From contig NZ_KB893175.1 of the NCBI RefSeq assembly GCF_000374025.1, forward strand, positions 62,001 through 126,000: DNA of 64,000 nt, written 5' to 3'. The position numbers were made by a program, and so were the translations under genes. Shown in pieces: positions 1-8,227 of this stretch. Source of the stretch: Spirosoma panaciterrae DSM 21099. Its GTDB lineage: Bacteria > Bacteroidota > Bacteroidia > Cytophagales > Spirosomataceae. How positions within the stretch are numbered: the stretch's first letter is position 1; every line of letters starts with the position of its first letter. The notes under the pieces were generated by a model. It saw only the letters and a program-made list of their open reading frames with translations. It was not told where the DNA came from and did not search any database.

Positions 1-1
1 C

Positions 2-1192
2 GATAAGAAAAATGCTTCTATTCAGCTTGCTCTGGGCGATGCTTACTACCAGAACCGGGATGCCGGAACGGCCGTATCACGCTACGAGAGCGCTATCGAA
101 CTGGGAATGAATCCGTCGCGCGTATACCAGCGCATCGGCGACATCTATTGGCAGGGGCGCAATCTGAATCTGGCTGTAGAGAATTATAAAAAAGCCATTG
201 AGGCCAATCCAAACTACGCTCCGGCCTACAACCAACTGGCCGAACTCTATTTTCTGGTCAACCGATATAAGGAAGCGGCCAGCTATATCGATCAGTACGA
301 GAACGTATCGAAAGACAAACGGCAGGAAACATTGCTCCGGCAGGCTCAGTTTCATTTTCTGGCGAAAGACTATCAGCGGGCTATCAGTCTGATTGATAGT
401 AACCGAACGGCGCTGGGTCAGAATCCTATTGTGTACCGGATCGAGGGATGGGCTTATTCATCGCTGAAGCAGCCCCAGAAAGCCATCGAAAACCTTACTA
501 CGTTCCTGGAAAAAGCTCCGGAAAAAATCATGCCCGACGATTACAAGTATCTGGGGCAGGCGTATCTGGCTACCGAACCGACGGACGACGATTCGGTAGG
601 GGTGGTCTATCTGGAAAAAGCAGCCCCTGCCGATACCAGCGAAAATCTGTACAGCGACATTGCCCGCTATTATTACCGGACCAAAAAGCATCCCGAAGCG
701 GTTGCTGCTCTCGATTCGGCTGCCAAACACGGCTTCAAAGCCGATGTTCAGGATTTGTTTCGCTACGGTATGAGTAACTACACGCTTGGCTTTCAGCGCG
801 ATAGTTCAGGGAAACTGACGCGCGATACCGTCCGGTTCGCCCTGGCCGACTCGGCGCTGGCGCTGGCGCAACAAGGATCGCCTGATTATGCACCTACGAT
901 CCTTTACCGCGCCAAAGCAAATTACTATGCCTACGAACCCGAAGACGCAGTACGGAATGGGAAAGCAAAGCCTTATTTTGAGCAGTTTATCACAATGGTA
1001 GCCGATAAACCTGAGGAGCGTACACGCTACAAAAATGATCTGGTGCTGGCCTTTAAGTACCTCATTTCTTACAATGAACTGGTTACCAAAGATGAAGCTG
1101 CCCGCAATGAATGGCTTCAGAAAGGACTGGACTGGTTCCCCGACAATAAAGATCTGGTCGCTATTTCTGCACCGCGACCCAGCTCCCAATAG
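2..1192 (+). CDS. TPR-repeat protein, 5'-truncated by the window edge
   Basis: The reading frame is open from base 2, so the true start lies outside the window; 396 residues are visible. The visible part is a chain of tetratricopeptide-type helical hairpins, recognisable by the A-x-x-x-L-G-x-x-Y/F pattern and segments such as 'NPNYAPAYNQLAELYF' and 'YKEAASYIDQYE'. TPR arrays are protein-protein scaffolds; Bacteroidota carry many periplasmic or outer-membrane examples. The C-terminal 120 residues are less repeat-like and end 'ISAPRPSSQ'. The signal peptide, if any, is outside the window, so its location cannot be judged. A strong hairpin terminator follows the stop. The specific role is unknown. 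Confidence 0.85.
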   Translation, partial: DKKNASIQLALGDAYYQNRDAGTAVSRYESAIELGMNPSRVYQRIGDIYWQGRNLNLAVENYKKAIEANPNYAPAYNQLAELYFLVNRYKEAASYIDQYENVSKDKRQETLLRQAQFHFLAKDYQRAISLIDSNRTALGQNPIVYRIEGWAYSSLKQPQKAIENLTTFLEKAPEKIMPDDYKYLGQAYLATEPTDDDSVGVVYLEKAAPADTSENLYSDIARYYYRTKKHPEAVAALDSAAKHGFKADVQDLFRYGMSNYTLGFQRDSSGKLTRDTVRFALADSALALAQQGSPDYAPTILYRAKANYYAYEPEDAVRNGKAKPYFEQFITMVADKPEERTRYKNDLVLAFKYLISYNELVTKDEAARNEWLQKGLDWFPDNKDLVAISAPRPSSQ

Positions 1193-1229
1193 TGCTTTTA
1201 TTACCGTTGGTTCATTATGACTTGCTTTT

Positions 1230-1270
1230 ACCGCTACCGGAGCATTGATCTCTGGTAGCGGTTTTGTTTT
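1230..1270 (+). terminator. Rho-independent terminator after the TPR gene
   Basis: The arms 1230-1242 (ACCGCTACCGGAG) and 1250-1262 (CTCTGGTAGCGGT) pair at 12 of 13 positions around a 7-nt loop. They are followed by TTTGTTTT. The site lies 38 nt after the TPR stop codon. Confidence 0.85.
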
Positions 1271-1315
1271 AAGGAGTCTATTGCTCCCTAGCGGTTCAAT
1301 TCGTTTCCGATTCAG

Positions 1316-2653
1316 CTATCGCTTGGCTACGAGCGATTGGGGCAGTAGCCTTTGCAATACATGTTGCCCAACGTGTTCTCCCTGAATAGTGCCCTCTTCG
1401 ACGCCGTCACGGTAGTGAATCCCTCCATATACCCGACTCACCGAAGCTTCCTGATAGGCTGCTTCTACCGATGCAAATGAACGTACCCCATGCCCATAAG
1501 GCAACTCTGTCGAATCGGTAAAGGCCACGTTATTCCCAATCAACTGTTCGATTACCTTGCCCGCTGCCGCCGAAATATCGCTGTGCCCACTGACGTATTC
1601 GGGGAAAGCCGGGGTTTCCAGAAAAGGGCGCCACTGCGGATCGATATTCGTATTGATAACTGTTTCTGGCCGAATGCGGATGTGTGTGTATTTTTCATCC
1701 CAGCAGGCAATGAAGGCGTCGAACATGGCAATCGACGTCAGCGAAAACAACTGAGCAGCCTGAACCATGTTCAGTTTTTGCTGACGGGCCAGCGTGGTAG
1801 CAATAGCCAGCCAATGACCGGGTGGCGACATTTTTTTACTGGCAAACATCACGTGGCCCGAAATGTTGGTCACAAACGCATTATCGTCCCAGAAGTACGC
1901 AATGGCCTGTTCGGTCTTATCCTGTCGTTGGCCAATCGTATACACTTCTTCAGTAAGTTTCCAGAACGGGCTGTTGTGATTCAGATCGTATTTGGCGGGG
2001 GGAGGGCACCGAAACTGCCGGGCCGAATCCAGGGTAAACAAGCGAACGGTATTCCATTGCGGTTCGCAGGCATCGGCATAAGCGGGGGGAGTAGGTACCC
2101 AGGTTCCCGGCTTATTGGTTACCGAATATCGGAAACCGCGCGTTTCTTTATAATGATCTTTGCTGGCATACTCCAAGATGTGCTTCGCAACCTGTTCGCC
2201 ATACTGCACTGAACGCTCATATACCTCATCCGGAATTTGCAGAGCTTTTAAACGGGGCTTAAATGTTTTGTCAAATGTATCCCACAAATCGGCTGAAAAA
2301 GTCAGTGCCCGCCCAACCGTCATAAACGCAGTCAAACTGGCAATGGGATAGCAGTAGGCTACCCCTGAATCAGGCTGAGGAGTAGCTTTCGACCCATTGA
2401 GTTTGCCCATCATTGATGCGTATCCCGTATACCCTGGCCGGAGTGCTTCATAAGCTGCCAGATACGAATACCCATAAATCCGACTGGCAACGGGTGGCTT
2501 AAAAATATCATGGATCATAATATCCGTCAGTGTTTTCGAACAGTCGTAGAGCAGTTGCGGGTTCGCTGCCTTCGCGTTATACTGTTCGGGTGGCGTATCG
2601 GGCTGGCAAGCCAATATACCTAGTAGCAAAAAGCTTATCAATAGTGGTTTCAT
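1316..2653 (-). CDS. Vanadium-dependent haloperoxidase / PAP2-type phosphatase lipoprotein
   Basis: 445 residues with a lipoprotein signal (LGILAC, Cys16), so probably membrane-anchored in the periplasm or at the surface. The vanadate/phosphate pocket of the VHPO-PAP2 superfamily is visible: K321-x6-R328-P, then a VSGH motif (His357) where the classical motif is PSGH, then S406-R407-x5-H413. After His413 the sequence runs Y-R-D, so the acid residue sits one position closer than in the textbook H-x3-D. Members either oxidise halides with peroxide or hydrolyse phosphate esters, and sequence alone does not decide between these. The ATG at 2653 starts the signal peptide directly. The next minus-strand gene upstream is the unknown at 2768-3310, 114 nt away. 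Confidence 0.85.
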   Translation of the reverse strand: MKPLLISFLLLGILACQPDTPPEQYNAKAANPQLLYDCSKTLTDIMIHDIFKPPVASRIYGYSYLAAYEALRPGYTGYASMMGKLNGSKATPQPDSGVAYCYPIASLTAFMTVGRALTFSADLWDTFDKTFKPRLKALQIPDEVYERSVQYGEQVAKHILEYASKDHYKETRGFRYSVTNKPGTWVPTPPAYADACEPQWNTVRLFTLDSARQFRCPPPAKYDLNHNSPFWKLTEEVYTIGQRQDKTEQAIAYFWDDNAFVTNISGHVMFASKKMSPPGHWLAIATTLARQQKLNMVQAAQLFSLTSIAMFDAFIACWDEKYTHIRIRPETVINTNIDPQWRPFLETPAFPEYVSGHSDISAAAGKVIEQLIGNNVAFTDSTELPYGHGVRSFASVEAAYQEASVSRVYGGIHYRDGVEEGTIQGEHVGQHVLQRLLPQSLVAKR

Positions 2654-2767
2654 AAAATAGCCTGAATGGTAAAGGGCCTCGCTGGGGAAGCCAAAATGAG
2701 AATAAGAAGCTTGTAGCCAGGCTGTTAAGCATGGACTAGCTCCATAGGTAAACCATTGAAAATCAGG

Positions 2768-3310
2768 CTATTGTTTGGGCGGGGGCGATGGTGCATCGAT
2801 GCCAATAGCGGCATAAGCGAGCTGTATTACTCCGAAGCCTTTACTGGATTGAAGCGATTGAACATCTGGCTGGGCCAGGTAATAGGGGCTGGGAGGCAGG
2901 TATGTGGTAAACCGCTCGCCCAGCAGTTTGAGCAGCCGTCCCAGTGGCGTTTTCGGCAACGACTGATCGTTGCTGTTCATCTCCTGTAGCTGCTCAGCCA
3001 GATCAAAAAAGCGCTCTTTGGCGTTCTGGTTCGTTTTCAGTACAGTATATAGGGTGTCGTTGGCATATTGCTGGTGGACGATGTTGTAGAATTCGTCGCC
3101 ATCCTGAATTAGTCCTTCATGCCCATCTGTATTTTCCCAGGCCGACGTATAAGGGAGAGAAATAGGCAGTTTAACCACTTTCCATTGGTCATCAGTCGAA
3201 ACGGGCGTTGCCGATTCGTAACCTTGCTCAAAGGTAAATACAGCCAATGGCAGCCCTATCCAGTGGTAGAGCAACAGTACAAGGAAACCGATGGCTGTTA
3301 ATGCCTTCAC
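2768..3310 (-). CDS. Hypothetical membrane-anchored protein
   Basis: 180 residues from a GTG start (minus strand, 3310). An N-terminal hydrophobic stretch (about residues 4-25, 'IGFLVLLLYHWIGLPLAVF') suggests a signal anchor, with the rest outside the cytoplasm. The body is acidic and Gln/Tyr-rich with a Pro-rich end (PSPPPKQ). I do not recognise a family. It lies upstream of, and may be co-transcribed with, the haloperoxidase-like gene. No better start is visible, because there is no in-frame ATG before the hydrophobic segment. Confidence 0.6.
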   Translation of the reverse strand: MKALTAIGFLVLLLYHWIGLPLAVFTFEQGYESATPVSTDDQWKVVKLPISLPYTSAWENTDGHEGLIQDGDEFYNIVHQQYANDTLYTVLKTNQNAKERFFDLAEQLQEMNSNDQSLPKTPLGRLLKLLGERFTTYLPPSPYYLAQPDVQSLQSSKGFGVIQLAYAAIGIDAPSPPPKQ

Positions 3311-3726
3311 GCAATGTGTACCCGAAGGGCGACCTACGACGAAGCCACTCCGGTATGATCAATTTATTGATTATACGCCGTATTCGAAAAGGAGCTCAAA
3401 ATTCTAAAAATCTACTCAATTACTTGATCAGCCTGATAAATATCAGTCCCTGATCGGATCGATAATCTGAGCATTGTGAATCATTCGTGAAGTAACTAGA
3501 CCAATCAGCAGATCGACTATCGTCGTGATAAGCTGAGCAGGCATACTGATTAAATCCACTTAACCTATACGTTCATTAAAATAAGATTAACGATTTGGAC
3601 CATCTCTAAGGAAATTCTAATATTTTTTTAATCTGCTCCTTAGTTGAGTATACCTCCTTGCTGAAAGGATGAACGCAAGAATTACTAAACCAATGTTTTG
3701 TTTAGTCAGGTATACTAATCTTATTT
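3311..3726. other. 416-nt intergenic region upstream of the RND operon
   Basis: AT-rich and free of convincing ORFs. It holds small palindromes (ATCAAT-TT-ATTGAT near 3359-3372; CTGAT-AAAT-ATCAG near 3430-3445) and the TetR-style inverted repeat annotated separately. No clean TTG-N19-TAnnTTTG promoter was found by eye. Confidence 0.6.
3684..3706. promoter_or_regulatory. Candidate operator: inverted repeat before the RND operon
   Basis: ACTAAAC (3684-3690) and GTTTAGT (3700-3706) are perfect inverted repeats with a 9-nt spacer, ending 20 nt before the adaptor start codon. The size, spacing and position resemble TetR/AcrR-family operators that control RND pumps. No TetR gene lies in the window, so a trans-encoded repressor is inferred. 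Confidence 0.45.
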
Positions 3727-4866
3727 ATGCATAATCACGCTGGTTTATTCAGTTTATTACTTGGTATCGCCTTAACGGGCTGTTCTGTACACAGCGAGCA
3801 GAAGTCAGAAACAACGACGCCTGCTCTTCCGGTTATTCAGCTAACACAACAGGACGCAACACTCGATCACTATTATACTAGTGAGCTGGAGGCTATTCAG
3901 AACGTGGAAGTACGCGCGCGGGTAGCTGGCTATCTAGATAAAATCCTGGTCGACGAAGGGCAGCCCGTTCGGAAAGGCCAGCTTTTATTCCAGCTTAATC
4001 CGACCGAATACCAGGTTGAAGTCGATAGAGGCCAGGCTAGTCTGGAGAGTGCTCTGGCCGATGAACAATCAGCCGCAGTTGAACTGGAAAGGGTGAAACT
4101 ACTGGTCGGGAAAAACGTTATATCGCCATCCGAACTGAAGCTGGCCAAAGCAAAAATGGAAACGGCCCGCTCCGCCATCAATGCCGCCAAAGCCGCTCTG
4201 ACCAAAGCTCAGTTTCATGTGTCGCTGACCAGCATCCGCGCACCATTCGATGGAGTTATTAACCGAATCCCGTTCAAACGGGGGAGCCTGATCGAAGAAG
4301 GGGCCCTGCTCACAAGCATTTCAGACCTAAGGCAGATGTATGCCTACTTCCACGTTTCGGAGAAGGAGTATCTGGCATTTATCAAAAAACGGCGCGACCC
4401 GGATAAAACGACTGTTCGGGAGGTTGATCTGCTGCTGGCTGATGATACACCTTATCCGTTCAAAGGGAAGATTGAAACCACCGAAACGGAATTTGAAGGT
4501 AATTCGGGTACGATAGCGTTCCGAGCCAGTTTTCCGAATCCCAACCGATTGCTTCGGCATGGAGCTACCGGCAAAATTCGCCTGGCAACCGAAGTCGATG
4601 ATGCCGTTCTAGTGCCTCAGAAAGCCGTTTTCGAAGTGCAGGATAAAAACTTCGTGTATGTGGTCGATGCCAAAAATAGAGTCCGTACCCGAAGTTTTAT
4701 TCCCCGGAGTCGGGTCGATCAGATGTATATCGTCCAGACGGGGCTGAAGGCGGGAGATCGGATCGTATACGAGGGCATCCAAAGCCTCAAGGATGGTATG
4801 ACCATCATCCCAAAAGCCCTGCCAACCAAACGCTTGCAGGCTCTATATGCCTCAGCCCATTTGTAG
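3727..4866 (+). CDS. RND efflux periplasmic adaptor (membrane fusion protein)
   Basis: 379-aa lipoprotein with lipobox LTGC. It links the inner-membrane RND pump to the outer-membrane channel. The order of domains is typical of the AcrA/MexA family: a first biotinyl-lipoyl half near residues 55-85 ('VEVRARVAGYLDKI', 'VDEGQPVRKGQLLF'), an alpha-hairpin about 95-160, the second lipoyl half with 'SIRAPFDGVINRIPFKRGSL', a beta-barrel, and a membrane-proximal domain ending 'AGDRIVYEGIQSLKDGMTI'. It is first gene of a three-gene operon with the pump (139 nt downstream) and channel. A perfect 8-bp hairpin (TATGGATT/AATCCATA, 4917-4924 and 4934-4941) sits between adaptor and pump and might adjust their expression ratio. 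The substrate cannot be told. Confidence 0.95.
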   Translation: MHNHAGLFSLLLGIALTGCSVHSEQKSETTTPALPVIQLTQQDATLDHYYTSELEAIQNVEVRARVAGYLDKILVDEGQPVRKGQLLFQLNPTEYQVEVDRGQASLESALADEQSAAVELERVKLLVGKNVISPSELKLAKAKMETARSAINAAKAALTKAQFHVSLTSIRAPFDGVINRIPFKRGSLIEEGALLTSISDLRQMYAYFHVSEKEYLAFIKKRRDPDKTTVREVDLLLADDTPYPFKGKIETTETEFEGNSGTIAFRASFPNPNRLLRHGATGKIRLATEVDDAVLVPQKAVFEVQDKNFVYVVDAKNRVRTRSFIPRSRVDQMYIVQTGLKAGDRIVYEGIQSLKDGMTIIPKALPTKRLQALYASAHL

Positions 4867-5005
4867 CCATTTGCTTGGCGTCATTCAATAGTCATAAGCT
4901 TCACGTCATGTATTGTTATGGATTACTCGAAACAATCCATACCATGATTGACTACTGAATGACCACTAAATGACCAGTAGTATCCATCAATGACTCTGTA
5001 TACCG

Positions 5006-8000
5006 ATGTTTAATATATTCATAAAGCGACCTTTATTATCGACGGTTATTTCCGTACTGCTGGTCCTGCTCGGGATATTAGCCCTGACGGGTTTGCCCGT
5101 CACGCAGTTTCCCGACATTGTGCCACCCTCGGTAACGGTAACGACCCGGTATACGGGTGCCAGTGCCGATGTGTGCGTGAAAGCAGTGGCGACTCCCCTC
5201 GAACGAGCTATCAACGGGGTGCCGAACATGACCTATATGACTTCCATTTCGGGCAATGATGGAACGACACTGATTACGGTTTTCTTCAAAGTTGGCACCG
5301 ACCCCGATCTGGCCGCTGTAAACGTACAGAACCGGGTAACGACTGTAATCGATGAACTACCAGAAGAGGTAATTAAAGCAGGGGTAGTGACTGAGAAAGA
5401 GGTTAATAGCATGCTGCTATACCTCAATATTGTCAGCGATGACCCAACCGTCGATGAAAAATTCATTTACAACTTCGCCGACATCAATGTGCTGGCCGAA
5501 TTGAAACGGATCGACGGGGTGGGTTTTGCCGCCATTATGGGTAGCCGCGATTACTCCATGCGGGTGTGGCTCAAGCCCGACCGGATGACGGCCTATAATG
5601 TTTCGGCCAATGAGATTGTAGAGGCTATCCGGAAGCAGAACGTTGAAGCGGCTCCCGGTAAAGCTGGTGAAGCTGCCGACAAAGCTCCTCAGGTGTTGCA
5701 GTACGTATTGCGGTATACGGGTAAGTTCTTTGAGCCTCAGCAATACGAAAACCTGGTCATCCGGACCGAAAACGATGGCTCGTTGCTGTTCCTGAGAGAT
5801 GTTGCCGATGTCGAATTTGGCTCACTGGATTATTCGGTGCTATCGAAAAATGACGGCCGCCCATCGGCGTCGATCATGCTGAAACAACGGCCGGGTTCCA
5901 ATGCCAGCGACGTGATTGCGGCTGTCAAACAGCGAATGGCTGAGTTGAAAGAATCGTCGTTTCCGGCGGGAATGACCTACAATTATGCCTATGATGTGTC
6001 GCGGTTTCTGGATGCGTCTATTCATGAGGTGATTCGTACGCTGATGGAAGCCTTTTTGCTGGTGTTTGTGATCGTCTTTCTCTTCTTGCAGGACTGGCGT
6101 TCTACCCTGATCTGTGCACTGGCCGTTCCTGTGGCGCTGATCGGAACGTTCACCTTCATGAGCGCCATCGACTTCTCGATCAATCTGCTGACACTTTTTG
6201 CGTTGGTACTGGCCATTGGAATTGTGGTCGATAATGCCATTGTTGTTGTCGAAGCGGTACACGCCCGGATGGAGGAAGAGCATCTTACCCCTCGAAAAGC
6301 CACTTTTGCCGCCATGCACGACATTGCCGGTGCCATTGTAGCGATCACGCTGGTGATGTCGGCCGTGTTTGTTCCTGTGGCGTTCATGTCGGGGCCGGTC
6401 GGTATTTTTTATCGACAATTTTCGTTGACCCTGGCTATCGCCATCGTGATTTCGGGTATCAATGCCCTTACCCTCACCCCGGCTTTATGCGCGCTGCTGC
6501 TGCGCCCGGTACATCATGAGAAAAAAGGCCTGCTGGGTCGCTTCTTTGCCCGATTTAACCGGGGGTACGAGTCACTGGCGAACGGTTATCAGCGGTTGCT
6601 ACGTCGGATCGTGAGTCGGAGCGTCGTTACGTGGGGATTGCTGTTAGCATTCGTGTTGGGTACCTGGGGAATACTTCAACTGCTGCCGGGGGGCTTTATT
6701 CCTACCGAAGACCAGGGCATGATTTACGCCAACGTGACAACACCCGCCGGAGCTACCGTCGACCGGACCGAGAAAGTCCTTGACGCTATTCAGGAAGTGG
6801 CTCTCAAGCAGCAATCGGTTGAAAACGTATCAACTTTGGCTGGGTATAGCCTCCTGACCGACGGGGCTGGAGCTTCCTATGGTATGGCTATGATTAACCT
6901 CAAACATTGGGATGACCGTACCGTTTCGACTGACGATCTGATCAAACTATTGGAGAAAGAGACGAAGGGCGTTACCGACGCCAGCATTCAGTTTTTCCCT
7001 CCGCCTACGGTACCGGGGTTTGGGAATTCCAGCGGATTTGAACTCCGCTTGCTCGACCGTAGTCGCAGTGACGACCTGCAAAAGACGGCCAAAGTTGTCC
7101 AGGAATTTATCGAAGCCCTGAAAAAACGGCCGGAAATCAACGACGCCTTTACCAGTTTCGATCCTAGTTTTCCGCAATATCTGCTCCATGTCGATCAGCA
7201 AAAAGCGTCGCAGAAAGGGGTTTCGATTGACAATGCGATGAGTACCCTGCAAACCCTGATGGGTAGCTACTATGCCTCCAACTTTATCCGGTTCGGGCAG
7301 ATGTACAAAGTGATGGTGCAGGCGGCTCCTAATTATCGGGTCAAACCGGAAGATGTGCTGAATATGCGCGTCAAAAATGATCAGGGAGAAATGGTGCCCT
7401 ATGCCAACTTCGTCAGCCTCGAACGGATATATGGTCCCGAACAACTTACCCGCTACAACATGTATACCTCGGCCATGATCAACGGCGACGCGGCTCCGGG
7501 CTACAGTAGTGGCGATGCGATTCGGGCCGTTGAGGAGGTAGCAGCTAAGGAGCTTCCCAAAGGGTTTGGGTTCGAATGGTCGGGTATGTCGAGGGAAGAG
7601 GTTAAGTCGGGCGATCAGGCGGTGTATATTTTCGCCATTTGTCTGGTATTTGTTTATCTGCTGCTGGTGGCTCAGTACGAAAGTGTCTTGTTGCCGCTAC
7701 CCGTTCTGCTATCCCTGCCCACGGGTATATTTGGTTCGTTTGCTTTTCTGCAACTGGCCGGGCTTCAAAATAATATTTATGCGCAGGTGGCTCTGGTTAT
7801 GCTCATCGGGCTACTTGGTAAAAATGCCATCCTGATCGTCGAGTTTGCCAACCAACGCCAACGTGAGGGAGCTTCGATAATCGACGCAGCGCTGGAAGGA
7901 GCCGTTTCTCGTTTACGCCCGATCCTGATGACCTCCTTTGCATTCATTGCTGGTCTGATTCCACTCTGCATGGCCGCCGGTGCCGGTGCACTCGGAAACC

Positions 8001-8227
8001 GATCCATTGGTACTGCGGCTGCCGGAGGTATGCTGACCGGCACGCTTTTCGGGTTGATCCTGATACCCGGCCTGTTTGTCTTCTTCGCCAGACTGGGTAA
8101 ACGATTTGGTTCAAAACCAGATGATGACGAAGATAATATGGAGGCAGATTCTCTGGACTTAGGTTCTCCGCACGTTGTTTCATCTACGCCCAAACAAGTC
8201 AATGGTCAAGTTATTCACACTCCGTAA
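5006..8227 (+). CDS. RND efflux pump, inner-membrane permease (HAE1/AcrB type)
   Basis: 1073 residues, the usual size for the hydrophobe/amphiphile efflux family. The start 'MFNIFIKRPLLSTVISVLLVLLG' is the typical first transmembrane helix. Twelve membrane segments and two large periplasmic loops are evident. TM4 reads GIVVDNAIVV: the first of the two proton-relay aspartates (AcrB Asp407/Asp408) is present at about residue 409, but the second position is Asn410. The TM10 lysine region 'LLGKNAILIVEFA' is intact. The C-terminus has a 40-residue acidic and Pro/Ser tail. The pump trimerises and expels drugs or amphiphiles using the proton gradient, docked to the adaptor and to the TolC-like channel, whose ATG overlaps this gene by 26 nt. 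Confidence 0.96.
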   Translation: MFNIFIKRPLLSTVISVLLVLLGILALTGLPVTQFPDIVPPSVTVTTRYTGASADVCVKAVATPLERAINGVPNMTYMTSISGNDGTTLITVFFKVGTDPDLAAVNVQNRVTTVIDELPEEVIKAGVVTEKEVNSMLLYLNIVSDDPTVDEKFIYNFADINVLAELKRIDGVGFAAIMGSRDYSMRVWLKPDRMTAYNVSANEIVEAIRKQNVEAAPGKAGEAADKAPQVLQYVLRYTGKFFEPQQYENLVIRTENDGSLLFLRDVADVEFGSLDYSVLSKNDGRPSASIMLKQRPGSNASDVIAAVKQRMAELKESSFPAGMTYNYAYDVSRFLDASIHEVIRTLMEAFLLVFVIVFLFLQDWRSTLICALAVPVALIGTFTFMSAIDFSINLLTLFALVLAIGIVVDNAIVVVEAVHARMEEEHLTPRKATFAAMHDIAGAIVAITLVMSAVFVPVAFMSGPVGIFYRQFSLTLAIAIVISGINALTLTPALCALLLRPVHHEKKGLLGRFFARFNRGYESLANGYQRLLRRIVSRSVVTWGLLLAFVLGTWGILQLLPGGFIPTEDQGMIYANVTTPAGATVDRTEKVLDAIQEVALKQQSVENVSTLAGYSLLTDGAGASYGMAMINLKHWDDRTVSTDDLIKLLEKETKGVTDASIQFFPPPTVPGFGNSSGFELRLLDRSRSDDLQKTAKVVQEFIEALKKRPEINDAFTSFDPSFPQYLLHVDQQKASQKGVSIDNAMSTLQTLMGSYYASNFIRFGQMYKVMVQAAPNYRVKPEDVLNMRVKNDQGEMVPYANFVSLERIYGPEQLTRYNMYTSAMINGDAAPGYSSGDAIRAVEEVAAKELPKGFGFEWSGMSREEVKSGDQAVYIFAICLVFVYLLLVAQYESVLLPLPVLLSLPTGIFGSFAFLQLAGLQNNIYAQVALVMLIGLLGKNAILIVEFANQRQREGASIIDAALEGAVSRLRPILMTSFAFIAGLIPLCMAAGAGALGNRSIGTAAAGGMLTGTLFGLILIPGLFVFFARLGKRFGSKPDDDEDNMEADSLDLGSPHVVSSTPKQVNGQVIHTP

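Noticed and set aside
1490-2212. 240-codon frame on the plus strand
   Set aside because: It lies entirely antisense to the haloperoxidase-like gene, whose motifs are intact. Its composition (Arg, Pro, Gly-rich, no family pattern) is that of a shadow frame.
4917-4941. TATGGATT/AATCCATA hairpin as a terminator inside the RND operon
   Set aside because: Only 8 bp, A/T-rich, and no T-run follows. The three genes belong together, so at most it modulates the transcript.
5840-6418. 192-codon frame antisense to the RND pump
   Set aside because: His/Arg/Asn-rich translation without recognisable features, antisense to conserved membrane helices of the pump.
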